Assembly: GCA_027557655.1 (NCBI GenBank)
Contig: CP064915.1
Coordinates: 310,001-374,000, forward strand
Length of the DNA: 64,000 nt
Reading direction: 5' to 3'
DNA from: Candidatus Kinetoplastibacterium crithidii
Lineage (GTDB): Bacteria; Pseudomonadota; Gammaproteobacteria; Burkholderiales; Burkholderiaceae_B
This document shows positions 48,328-57,367 of this stretch, piece by piece (positions within the stretch are counted from its first letter, which is position 1; the number at the start of each line of letters is the position of its first letter). Position numbers and translations under genes: made by a program. A model generated the notes under the pieces. It ran no database searches. It was not told where the DNA came from and worked only from the letters and a program-made list of their open reading frames with translations.

Positions 48328-49173
48328 GTGTTAGCCAAAAGATTATTAACTGCATTTATTATGCTTTCTATATTTTTATTATCATTATCATTGGATAATA
48401 AGATCTATTTTATATCTCTATTCACATTTTGTGTTTCTATGGTTTTTTTAGAATGGATGCAATTTTTTTTAGAAAAAAAATATAACAATTATTTATATAT
48501 ATTTTCTTTAATTATATTTATTTTTTTAATTTTTTTCTCAGATTTTTTATTTCAAAATTTATATATTAAAAATACTAGACTATTTAAATTTTTAATATAT
48601 TCTGTTGTTCTTGTATGGGTATCATTTGCGGCTATTTCAATAATTTTTTATCGTGATTTTTCTAGTTTAGAAAAGAAGTTTTGGTTATTTTTTTCTATTC
48701 CTGCTTGTTTCTCTGCTTGGTGTGCTTTTATTTTTTTTTATAAAATATATGGAGATTGGTTTATTATTTCTTTGTTGATGCCTGTATGGATACTTGATAC
48801 ATCAGGTTATATTTTTGGTAAATATATAGGCAGAACGAAATTAATTCCTAAAGTTAGTCCAGGAAAAACATTAGAAGGAGCTGTATTTGGAATATTTTTT
48901 TCTGTATTATTCTATATTGTAAGTAGTTCTTTTAAAGGAAGTTTTGCCAGTCTTATTTTAGAAAAATATAGCATATTTGTTTCATTGTTTTTGTTTTTTT
49001 TTCTAAGTATGATTGCTATATTAGGTGATCTTTTTGAATCTTTATTAAAACGTAATTTTGGAATAAAAGATTCTGGTTTTTTACTTCCAGGTCATGGTGG
49101 TTTTTTTGATAGGTTAGATTCTCTTATCCCTTTTATTCCGACGGCTATCATATTGTCTGGAGTGATAAATTGA
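48328..49173 (+). CDS. cdsA: Phosphatidate cytidylyltransferase
   Basis: A 281-residue protein with about eight spans. The C-terminal signature includes SPGKTLEGAVFG, ILGDLFESLLKRNFGIKDSG and LPGHGGFFDRLDS. It makes CDP-diacylglycerol for phospholipid synthesis. The start is GTG 48328 (MLAKRLLTAF). It overlaps the TTG start of dxr by 4 bases. Full length. Confidence 0.95.
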   Translation: MLAKRLLTAFIMLSIFLLSLSLDNKIYFISLFTFCVSMVFLEWMQFFLEKKYNNYLYIFSLIIFIFLIFFSDFLFQNLYIKNTRLFKFLIYSVVLVWVSFAAISIIFYRDFSSLEKKFWLFFSIPACFSAWCAFIFFYKIYGDWFIISLLMPVWILDTSGYIFGKYIGRTKLIPKVSPGKTLEGAVFGIFFSVLFYIVSSSFKGSFASLILEKYSIFVSLFLFFFLSMIAILGDLFESLLKRNFGIKDSGFLLPGHGGFFDRLDSLIPFIPTAIILSGVIN

Positions 49174-50381
49174 GAGAGATAAGGCGGGTTTTTATATTTG
49201 GTTCGACTAGCTCAATTGGAGAAAAATCTTTAGAAGTTATTAGTATAAATAAAGATCGTTTTGAGATATTTGGTCTTAGTGCTAACAGTCAAATAGAGCG
49301 TTTAGCAAAACAAGCTATAAGTTTTAATGTAAAAGTAGTAGTAGTGCCTAATAAACAGGCAAAAGAACGTTTTTATAAATCTATACCTATTTGTTATAAT
49401 TTTCCTAAAGTTTTAATAGGTAACGATGCCTTAATAGATATAGCCTCTTCAGAATTATATGACATAGCAATAATTGCTATGTCTGGAGTAGCAGCGTTAT
49501 ATTCTGCATTAGAAGCAGCTAAAAATGGAAAACGTATTTTATTAGCTAATAAAGAGTTATTAGTTATTGCTGGTCATTTATTTATGGATGCTGTTTCTTT
49601 AAATAAAACAGAGATAATACCTATAGATAATGAAAATAATTCTATTTTCCAGTGTCTTCATAGAAACATTTATTTAGATAAAACAAAAAATGAATTGCCA
49701 AGTAATTATATAAATAAAATAATTCTTATGGATTATGGAGGACCTTTTAGATGTATATCTGTAGATCAGTTGGAAGATGTTGCTCCTCTTCATATTTATA
49801 AGCATCATAATTGGCAAATTAGTCAGAAAATCTCTGTTGATTCAGCAACAATGATAAATAAGGGGTTTGAAATTATACAGACTTTTTGGTTGTTTTCTAT
49901 GCCAATAGAATCTATAGATATATTAATACAGCCTCAAAGTATAGTGCATTCAATGATAGAGTATTCAGATGGTTCAGTTATAGCTAATCTAAGTAAACCA
50001 AATATGGAATTACTTATATCATATGCATTGGGTTTTCCAGAAATTTTAGAAAATAATGTTGGTTTTTTAGATTTTTCCAAAGTATGTTCGTTAGATTTTT
50101 TTAAACCTGATTTAGAAAAATTTCCATGCCTTAGTCTAGCTTTTGAAGCTTTAAGTTCTGGTCCAGGTTATTGTGTAGTATTAAATGCAGCTAATGAGGT
50201 TGCTGTGGAAGGATTTTTATCAGGTCGTTTAAAATATACATGGATTCCTAGAGTAATTGAAGCCTCTTTTGAATGGTATTCAAGTAAATTATCCAAAAAG
50301 TTATTAAGTTTAGATGAAATTATTGATCTTGATATCGAAGCTCGATATTTCGCTGCTAATCTTGGGATAGAATTAGCCTAA
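49170..50381 (+). CDS. dxr: 1-deoxy-D-xylulose 5-phosphate reductoisomerase
   Basis: A 403-residue enzyme. The NADPH motif is FGSTSSIGEKSLEVI near the N-terminus; ANKELLVIAG and DNENNSIFQCL follow, then SVDSATMINKGFE. It makes MEP in the non-mevalonate isoprenoid route that feeds uppS. The start is TTG 49170, overlapping the cdsA stop. Full length. In relatives rseP follows; here bamA follows directly. Confidence 0.95.
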   Translation: MREIRRVFIFGSTSSIGEKSLEVISINKDRFEIFGLSANSQIERLAKQAISFNVKVVVVPNKQAKERFYKSIPICYNFPKVLIGNDALIDIASSELYDIAIIAMSGVAALYSALEAAKNGKRILLANKELLVIAGHLFMDAVSLNKTEIIPIDNENNSIFQCLHRNIYLDKTKNELPSNYINKIILMDYGGPFRCISVDQLEDVAPLHIYKHHNWQISQKISVDSATMINKGFEIIQTFWLFSMPIESIDILIQPQSIVHSMIEYSDGSVIANLSKPNMELLISYALGFPEILENNVGFLDFSKVCSLDFFKPDLEKFPCLSLAFEALSSGPGYCVVLNAANEVAVEGFLSGRLKYTWIPRVIEASFEWYSSKLSKKLLSLDEIIDLDIEARYFAANLGIELA

Positions 50382-50407
50382 TTTTATAAATATGAAAGGT
50401 TTTTGTA

Positions 50408-52732
50408 ATGTCTTCTATAATTAGTTTATATAAATATTGGAAATATATATTTTTTTTTATATTAATTACAATTTCAAATTTTAGTTATGCTTTTGATTCT
50501 TTTACTATAGAAGATATTAAAATAAATGGTATCACTAATGTTGATAAGGTTTGTATCATAAAAGCATTGCAGGTAAAAGCAGGTGATGTTTTTGAAGAGA
50601 AAGATATTAAACAGTCTATAAAAAAAATCTATGATTTAGGATTTTTTGAACAGGTTAGTATTGATATAGATAATAATACTATTATTCTAAATGTTGAAGA
50701 AAGACCAATAATTCATTCATTTGTTATTAATGGTATGTCAATTTTGAGTTCTAAAGATTTTTTGAAAATTTTAGAAAAATATGGGTTAGTTGTTGGAAAT
50801 TATTTTAATAAGAATTTATTAGAAAAATCTGTTAATGCAATGAAGGAATGTTATGAATTAAAGAGTTTTTATAATACATACATTAAATATAGTATTAATT
50901 ATTCTTCTGCAAACTTTATAGATATAGAATTTAATGTGGAAGAATCTAATATATCAAAAATCAAATCAATAAAAATAATTGGAAATGATATTTTGTCTGA
51001 AAAACAAATATTACAATTATTCCAGTCGAAATCTTCAAATTTTTTTAGCTGGTATAGTAAGTCTGATTATTTTCTTGTTGGAAAAATTGAGTATGATATT
51101 GAACAACTAATATCATATTATATGGATTTGGGTTATTTAGATTTTTCAATTGTAAAGAAGCAGTTCAATTTTTCTAAAGATAATAATGTTGATATAGTAA
51201 TAGTAGTAAAAGAAGGCGAGAAATATAAAATAAACGATATAAAACTACGTGGAGACCTAAATGGTTTAGATGAACTAATAAGTGAATTATTAAAGACTAG
51301 AAAAGATGAATATGTTTCTTTAAGTACCATAAATAGTATTGTAGTTGATATAAAAGAATTTTTAGGAAATTATGGCTATGCGTTTGCACAAGTTTCTCCA
51401 ACTACAAAAATAGAACATGATACACATACCGTAGATATTATTATTAATATAGATTGTGGTAAGAAAATTTATATTAATAACATAAATATTACTGGTAATA
51501 GACGTACTAGTGATTATGTTATAAGACGAGCAATAAAACAATATGAGGCATCTTTATATAATTTTGATAATGTTAATTTATCTAAAAAAAATATAGATAG
51601 ATTAGGTTTTTTTGAAGAAGTAAATTTTAGCTTAAATAAGCATATGGATCATGCTGATCTAGCAGATCTAGAAGTAGAAGTTATAGATAAACATACTGGT
51701 CTTGCAAATTTTGGTATGGGTTATAGTGCCTCTGAAGGTCCAATAATATCAGCTAGTGTTAGTGAAGATAATATTTTTGGTACAGGTAATGATTTATCTC
51801 TTGATATAAATGCAAGTAAGATTGGTAAAAATATGACTATTTCCTATCATAATCCATATTTAACTAATGATGCAATAAGCGGTATATTTTCAGCTTTTTA
51901 TAAAATAAATAACCCTATAAAAGGTTCTAACAAATATGAGATTAATTCTAGTGGATCTAGCATTAATATAGGATTTCCAATTACAAAAGATAATAGAGTT
52001 TTTCTAGGTTTATCTTTTGAGAAAAACAAGATATGTTTTCATAAAAATTTACCATATATTTACAATAAATTTGTAAATGAATATGGTAATAATACTAATT
52101 CTTTTATTATAAGTACAGGATGGTTTAAAGATACAAGAAATAATAATATTCTTCCTAGTTCTGGTAGTTATTCTAAATTTTCAGTAGATGTATCTACAAA
52201 TGATTTGCAATATGTTGCTATTAAATGTCAAAGCCAATATTATATCGATTTTATGGATAAATATATTTTATCTTTCAATGGTGCAGTTGATTATGGTTTA
52301 TCTTATGGAAAAAAATCTTATCCTACTATAAAAAATTTATATGCTGGTGGTGTCGGAACAGTTAGAGGGTACATTGGATCTTCTATAGGTCCAAAGCATG
52401 TTATTACTGGAGATTATTTAGGAGGGTCAGTAAGAATTGTAGCAAATGCTCAGGTTTATTTTCCTTTTCCTGAAATGATTAATAATGATAAAAAGATAAA
52501 TTGGTTTTTATTTAGTGATATAGGCAAAATATTTAGTGATAAAGTAAAATCAAATACTTATAAAAATGATAATCTATTAATAGACAATAATGGTTATTGT
52601 TATTCTACTGGTGCTGGCTTGTCTTGGCTGTCTCCCCTTGGGTTAATGCAAATTTCTTATGCAATACCATTAAATATTTCAAGACCTGATGATATTCAAA
52701 GATTGCAATTTCATGTTGGTAGTAGTTTTTAG
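50408..52732 (+). CDS. bamA: Outer membrane protein assembly factor BamA
   Basis: A 774-residue Omp85 protein. A signal peptide (residues 1-28, ending SYA) precedes five POTRA repeats (each starting with an I-x-I-x-G-N/x pattern, e.g. IEDIKINGITN and IKIIGNDIL) and a C-terminal beta-barrel from about residue 430. The loop motif GTVRGYIGSS (VRGF/Y) and final Phe are typical. BamA inserts beta-barrel proteins into the outer membrane. Full length. It implies an outer membrane persists even though lipid A genes nearby are broken. Confidence 0.95.
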   Translation: MSSIISLYKYWKYIFFFILITISNFSYAFDSFTIEDIKINGITNVDKVCIIKALQVKAGDVFEEKDIKQSIKKIYDLGFFEQVSIDIDNNTIILNVEERPIIHSFVINGMSILSSKDFLKILEKYGLVVGNYFNKNLLEKSVNAMKECYELKSFYNTYIKYSINYSSANFIDIEFNVEESNISKIKSIKIIGNDILSEKQILQLFQSKSSNFFSWYSKSDYFLVGKIEYDIEQLISYYMDLGYLDFSIVKKQFNFSKDNNVDIVIVVKEGEKYKINDIKLRGDLNGLDELISELLKTRKDEYVSLSTINSIVVDIKEFLGNYGYAFAQVSPTTKIEHDTHTVDIIINIDCGKKIYINNINITGNRRTSDYVIRRAIKQYEASLYNFDNVNLSKKNIDRLGFFEEVNFSLNKHMDHADLADLEVEVIDKHTGLANFGMGYSASEGPIISASVSEDNIFGTGNDLSLDINASKIGKNMTISYHNPYLTNDAISGIFSAFYKINNPIKGSNKYEINSSGSSINIGFPITKDNRVFLGLSFEKNKICFHKNLPYIYNKFVNEYGNNTNSFIISTGWFKDTRNNNILPSSGSYSKFSVDVSTNDLQYVAIKCQSQYYIDFMDKYILSFNGAVDYGLSYGKKSYPTIKNLYAGGVGTVRGYIGSSIGPKHVITGDYLGGSVRIVANAQVYFPFPEMINNDKKINWFLFSDIGKIFSDKVKSNTYKNDNLLIDNNGYCYSTGAGLSWLSPLGLMQISYAIPLNISRPDDIQRLQFHVGSSF

Positions 52733-52786
52733 TTTTATAAAAAATTCTTTGTTAGTTTTAAACTAGCTCTTTAAAGGTTAAGTAAT

Positions 52787-53338
52787 ATGTTTCCCCACAA
52801 CTATTTTTTCTTAAAATTTTCTATGAAAAGAAATAATCTTAAATTCATTAGTTTTATTAATTTTTTCCTTATATTTGTATTATTTTCTTCTTTTAGTTTA
52901 TATGCTCAAGATTTAAAAATTGGTTTTGTTAGTACTGAGCGTATTTTAAAAGATTCTGATATAGGAAAATCTGCTCAATCTAAAATAGAATCTGAATTCA
53001 CATCCATAAATCATGATTTGCATAACTTAGAATTAGAATTACGATCTCTTGTCAGTAACTTTGAAAAGGATAGCCCTATTTTGTCTGAGAATGATAAATT
53101 AAAAAAACAAAGAGATATAGAGGATTTGGATCTTGATCTTAAACGTAAGCGTCGGGTATTTCAAGAAGATTTTAATAGACGTAGAAATGAGGAGTTTTCT
53201 ATTATTATTTCTAAGGCTAATGAATGTATTAAAAAATTAGCAGAAGAGGAGAATTATGACCTTATTGTTGAAGATGCAGTAGTAGTTAATCCACGTATTG
53301 ATATCACAGATAAAATTATAAAAAATTTAAATAGGTAA
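52787..53338 (+). CDS. skp: Periplasmic chaperone Skp/OmpH
   Basis: A 183-residue protein with a hydrophobic signal sequence ending SLYA, then KIGFVSTERILKDSDIGKS and a long charged helical region (about residues 70-140). It fits Skp, which carries unfolded outer-membrane proteins to BamA. I keep ATG 52787 because AAAGG lies upstream; an ATG 12 codons later (52823) lacks a ribosome site. Family sequence identity is usually low, so the call rests on N-terminal motif, size and position between bamA and lpxD. Confidence 0.9.
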   Translation: MFPHNYFFLKFSMKRNNLKFISFINFFLIFVLFSSFSLYAQDLKIGFVSTERILKDSDIGKSAQSKIESEFTSINHDLHNLELELRSLVSNFEKDSPILSENDKLKKQRDIEDLDLDLKRKRRVFQEDFNRRRNEEFSIIISKANECIKKLAEEENYDLIVEDAVVVNPRIDITDKIIKNLNR

Positions 53339-53346
53339 GATTATTC

Positions 53347-54261
53347 ATGCCTGTAATTTTAGATGAACATAATGCAATATCTATTATTAAATTGATGGAA
53401 TTTATTAATACTAGAGGGATAAAATGGCATATAATTTCAAAATCTGCACATAATACTATATTTGTTAGAGGTATTTCTACTTTACGGTTAGCTTCGTCTT
53501 ATGATATTAGTTTTTTACAAATTATAAATATCTAAACGATATTCATAATACTACTGATGCACATGTAGTTATTGTAGAAGAGGAGCTTTATAAATATGTG
53601 AAAAATATTCAGTGTTTTATTGTAAGTGATAATGCCTATTTATTATATACAAGAATTGCCCAATGGTTTAATAATTTTATTGTCAATAGTTGTAGTATAG
53701 AAAGAAATATTGATCATACTTCTATCATTTCTAGTAAAGTATCCATAGGTAAAAATGTTACAATAGGTTCTTATTGTGTAATAGAGGAAAATGTAGAAAT
53801 AGGGGATAATAATACTATTAGTGCTTTTTCTTTTATAGGATCTGGAGTTCAAATAGGTAACAATGTTGAAATAGGAGCTAATACTACGATAGATAGAGGT
53901 TCATTAGACAATACTGTTATCTCAGATGGAGTAAAAATAGATAATCAAGTAATGATAGGACACAATGTTACTATAAATGAATCTACAGCTATTGCAGCTT
54001 GTGTAGGTATAGCAAGTTCCACTACAGTTGGAAAAAGATGCACAATAGGGAAGCTGCTATTATATCTGGTCAATATAAATATTGTAGATGATGTTCATAT
54101 AGCCGTGGTGGTACAGCTGTTATCTCAAATATTACTAAAGCAGGCAGATATGCTGCTATATATCCCTATTCTAGTTATGTTAAATGGCAAAAAATGCTCC
54201 AATTATATCGCATTTAGCAAAACTAAGAAAAATGATAAGGTTCCCTCATAGTGATAATTAA
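53347..54261 (+). pseudogene. lpxD: Broken lpxD (UDP-3-O-acylglucosamine N-acyltransferase)
   Basis: An LpxD reading is clear only across several frames. It opens MPVILDEHNAISIIK, then a lost base in an A-run near 53520 gives a stop at 53533. The next frame resumes with KYLNDIHNTTDAHVVIVEE and the left-handed beta-helix hexapeptides (e.g. IGKNVTIGSYCVIEENVEIG, TIDRGSLDNTVISDG, DNQVMIGHNV). Further small indels are needed near 54050, 54072, 54102 and in an A-run near 54191 to recover GRYAAIYPYSSYVKW-like and HLAKLRKMIRFPHS-like C-terminal text. At least five lesions make it non-functional. It would add the second pair of acyl chains in lipid A. Confidence 0.92.
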
Positions 54262-54308
54262 TTCACTCATTATTTTATTATATAATAGCATTAGAGGAAC
54301 TTATAAAA

Positions 54309-54764
54309 ATGAATTTAAATATCAAAGAAATAATGGAACGTTTGCCTCATAGATATCCTATGTTATTAGTAGATCGTGTGCTAGAAATGATACCAAGAAA
54401 ATCTATAGTTGCTATAAAAAATGTTTCTATAAATGAACCTTTCTTTGAGGGCCATTTTCCTCATATACCTATTATGCCTGGGGTTTTAATTGTAGAAGCT
54501 TTAGCTCAGGCTGCAGCACTTTTTTCTTTTGTTAGCAATTCTAATGATATCGAATCTAAAAATAATACTGTTTATTATTTAGTAGGAATTGAAAATACTA
54601 GATTTAGACGTCCAGTAGTTCCAGGAGATCAGTTGCGTCTTGAGGTTTTCGCTGATCGTTTAGGAAATTCTATATCTAAATATAAAGCAAAAGCTTTGGT
54701 TGATAATCAAGTTGTGGCTCAAACAGATTTAATGTGTGCTATGCGTGCTTTAGAAAAAAAATAA
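54309..54764 (+). CDS. fabZ: 3-hydroxyacyl-ACP dehydratase
   Basis: A 151-residue hot-dog-fold enzyme. The catalytic His is in [11 protein letters not shown] and the catalytic Glu in VEALAQAA. It starts [20 protein letters not shown], the FabZ N-terminus. It dehydrates 3-hydroxyacyl-ACP in fatty acid elongation. It is intact while lpxD before it and lpxA after it are both broken. Its stop overlaps the old lpxA ATG (TAATG). Full length. Confidence 0.97.
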   Translation: MNLNIKEIMERLPHRYPMLLVDRVLEMIPRKSIVAIKNVSINEPFFEGHFPHIPIMPGVLIVEALAQAAALFSFVSNSNDIESKNNTVYYLVGIENTRFRRPVVPGDQLRLEVFADRLGNSISKYKAKALVDNQVVAQTDLMCAMRALEKK

Positions 54765-55563
54765 TGCAACAAAGTATTAAGATATACCCTACATCTATAA
54801 TAGATGTAGGGTGCTGAAATTGATAGTTCTGTTGTAGTTAGTCCTTATGTAATAATAGGTTCTGGAGTTTCTATAGATTCTGGTACAATAATTGGTCATT
54901 ATTGTCATATAGATGGAAATACAACTATCGGTAAAGATAATATTTTTTATCTTTTTTGTTCTATTGGTTTTTTGCCTCAAGATAAAAAATATAATGGTAA
55001 AAAAAACCTATCTGAAAATAGGTTCGCGTAATACTATTAGAGAATTTACTACTTTTAATTTAGGTACCTCACAAGGTGGATATAATACTTTAGTTGGTAA
55101 TGATAATTGGATAATGGCTTATGTTCACATAGCTCATGATTGTATTGTAGGAAATAATATGACATTAGCTAATTCCGTACAATTGGGTGGTCATGTTACA
55201 GTAGGAGATTGAGTAGTAATAGGTGGTTTAAGCGGAGTTTACCAATTTTCAAAGATTGGTAAGTATACTATGATAGGAGCTAAAAGTTCTCTAAAGCAAG
55301 ATGTTTCACCGTTTATTCTGTGTAGAGGAAATTCAACTCGTCCCTTTGGTATCAATTCAGAAGGATTAAAACGTAGAGATTTTGCTAAAGATGTAATTTT
55401 AGAAATTAAAAGGGCTTATATAATAATTTACCGACAAAGTCTTTCTTTACGAAAAGCTTGTCATTGTTTAAGCAGTTATAGTTATAAGAATAAAGATGCT
55501 ACAGATTATATAAAATTAATTATTGATTTTTTACAAAATTCTGAACGTGGCATAATTAGATAA
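54764..55563 (+). pseudogene. lpxA: Broken lpxA (UDP-GlcNAc acyltransferase)
   Basis: The frame opens [16 protein letters not shown] and hits TGA at 54815 because of an extra G in the run at 54809-54811. Removing it gives DSSVVVSPYVIIGSGVSI and further beta-helix repeats. An extra A in an eight-A run at 54999-55006 shifts the frame again; past it is [20 protein letters not shown], unmistakably LpxA. An in-frame TGA at 55210-55212 stands where GD(x)VVIGG is expected, probably a TGG Trp codon changed. The remaining C-terminus (GLKRRDFAKDVILEIKRAY) is readable to the stop at 55563. Three independent lesions disable this first step of lipid A synthesis. Confidence 0.93.
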
Positions 55564-56762
55564 TGAAATTACATATTGGGATAGTTACTGGAGAACCTTC
55601 AGGTGATTTATTATCTAAGCAAATTCTTGAAGGAATCAGAAATAAATATCTTAAAGAAGTAATTTATGATGGTATTGGCGGAACGGAATTATCTAGTATA
55701 GGTTTTAATTCTTGGTATTCCATGGATGAATTATCTGTTTTCGGATATTTAGATGCAATACTTGCTTTTCCTAGAATCTTTAACAATATATAAAAATGTA
55801 AAGAAAAGATGGCTTGCCAATAAACCTGATGTTTTTTAGGAATTGATTTGCCTGATTTTAATTTGAGATTAGAGTCTAGTTTAAGAAAAAATAATATAAC
55901 CACCATACATTTTATAAGCCCTTCAATATGGGCATAGAGATTTGAGAGAATTAAAATGATTAAAGAGGCTGTATCTCTCATATGTTAGTAGTTTTTCCTT
56001 TTGAAGAAGAAATATATCGTAGGGAAAATATTCCTGTTACCTATGTAGGTCACCCATTAGCAAGTGTTATTCCGTTAAATCCTTCCCAAGAATCTGCTCG
56101 TAGATTTTAAATATTGATCCAAAAACTGAATTAATTGCTGTTTTACCAGGCAGCAGGGCATCTGAAATAAGTAATTTAGGTCCTGTATTTTTGCAAACAG
56201 GTAAATTGCTAAATAAAATAAGACCTAATTTGCAATTCATAGTACCAATGGTCAATGAATTAATACGTTCTGAGTTTGAAAGTTTATTGTCTTCTATTGA
56301 AATATCTAATCTTCGTTGTATTAGTAGAAGTGATTATAAAAATAACATTTTGATCAATAAACCATTATCATGTTATGCTATGAAAACTAGTAATATTGTG
56401 TTATTGTCTAGTGGTACAGCAACTTTAGAAGCAGCTCTATTTAAAATGGCCTATGGTAATATCTTATGTATTATCGCCTTTAGTTAAAAAAATCATGATA
56501 TGGCAATTAGGTCAAAAGGAACTATATTTACCATGGATTTGCCTTCCTAATATTTTAATTAATAGATTTGTAGTTCTTGAATTTGTGCAAGATAATGCTA
56601 CTCAAAAAAAAATTGGCTGAAGCAATTCTAAATATATTGCTAGATAAAACGTATTGCCAGTCTGTAAGCGATTGTTTTAAAAAAATGCATAAAGATTTGA
56701 AATTAGATACTCCAAAATTTGTGGCAGAAACCATTATGGAAATTGTTCGAAAAACTATGTGA
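55563..56762 (+). pseudogene. lpxB: Broken lpxB (lipid A disaccharide synthase)
   Basis: It opens MKLHIGIVTGEPSGDLLSKQ and continues intact to FNNI, then a short deletion gives TAA at 55791. In shifting frames the rest of LpxB is visible: [16 protein letters not shown] near 55850, SPSIWA then TAG at 55935 where Trp is expected, [11 protein letters not shown] near 55985, [47 protein letters not shown] and DTPKFVAETIME. More indels lie near 55980, 56108, 56448 and in a nine-A run at 56604-56612. At least seven lesions. LpxB would join two acylglucosamines into the lipid A disaccharide. Confidence 0.92.
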
Positions 56763-56780
56763 GACATCTTGAATTAATAT

Positions 56781-57362
56781 ATGAGTTTAGATTTTACAGT
56801 TATTTCAGCTGGAGTAGATGAGTCTGGCCGTGGTTCATTAGCTGGTCCAGTATATGCTGCTGCAGTGATATTAGATGATAAATATCCTATAAAGGGATTA
56901 GCTGATTCCAAATTATTAAATAAGAATAAAAGAGATCAGTTATCTGTCATTATCAAAGAAAAGTCATTGTCATGGGCTATAGGTATATCTACTGTTGAAG
57001 AAATAGATAGTTTAAATATATTACAGGCTACTTTGTTAGCAATGAGAAGAGCTGTGCTAGGATTAAATAAAAAACCTAGTATTGCTTTAGTAGATGGTAA
57101 TATGTCACCACATTTAGATTGTCTTGTTAAGACAATCGTTAGTGGAGACAGATTAGTACAATCCATATCTGCTGCTTCTATTCTAGCTAAAACAGAAAGA
57201 GATGTTGAAATGTTAAGATTACACTCACAATATCCTCTTTATTGTTTTGACCAGCATAAAGGTTATTGTACTTCTCAACATCTAAGATTATTGCGTTTAT
57301 ATGGTCCATGTATTTTTCATAGGCGAAGTTTTTCGCCAGTGAGAGAAGTTATAAGTTTATAG
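56781..57362 (+). CDS. rnhB: Ribonuclease HII
   Basis: A 193-residue type 2 RNase H. Active-site residues are in AGVDESGRGSLAGPVYAAAV (Asp, Glu), LVDGNMSP (Asp) and ASILAKTERD (Asp). It removes ribonucleotides from DNA and RNA-DNA hybrids. Full length. It ends the old lpxD-fabZ-lpxA-lpxB-rnhB block and is undamaged, unlike the three lpx genes before it. It converges with ppsR, with only 5 bases between the stops. Confidence 0.96.
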   Translation: MSLDFTVISAGVDESGRGSLAGPVYAAAVILDDKYPIKGLADSKLLNKNKRDQLSVIIKEKSLSWAIGISTVEEIDSLNILQATLLAMRRAVLGLNKKPSIALVDGNMSPHLDCLVKTIVSGDRLVQSISAASILAKTERDVEMLRLHSQYPLYCFDQHKGYCTSQHLRLLRLYGPCIFHRRSFSPVREVISL

Positions 57363-57367
57363 TATGT

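Noticed and set aside
49198..49222. tRNA-like TAGCTCAATTGG string
   Set aside because: It encodes the conserved NADPH-binding GSTSSIG of Dxr; no cloverleaf forms.
54913..55212. 99-codon open frame inside lpxA
   Set aside because: Its first part is out of frame with LpxA and its end is the nonsense TGA; it is a fragment of the pseudogene.
56191..56487. 98-codon open frame inside lpxB
   Set aside because: It is the middle of broken LpxB in one frame, with no start signals of its own.
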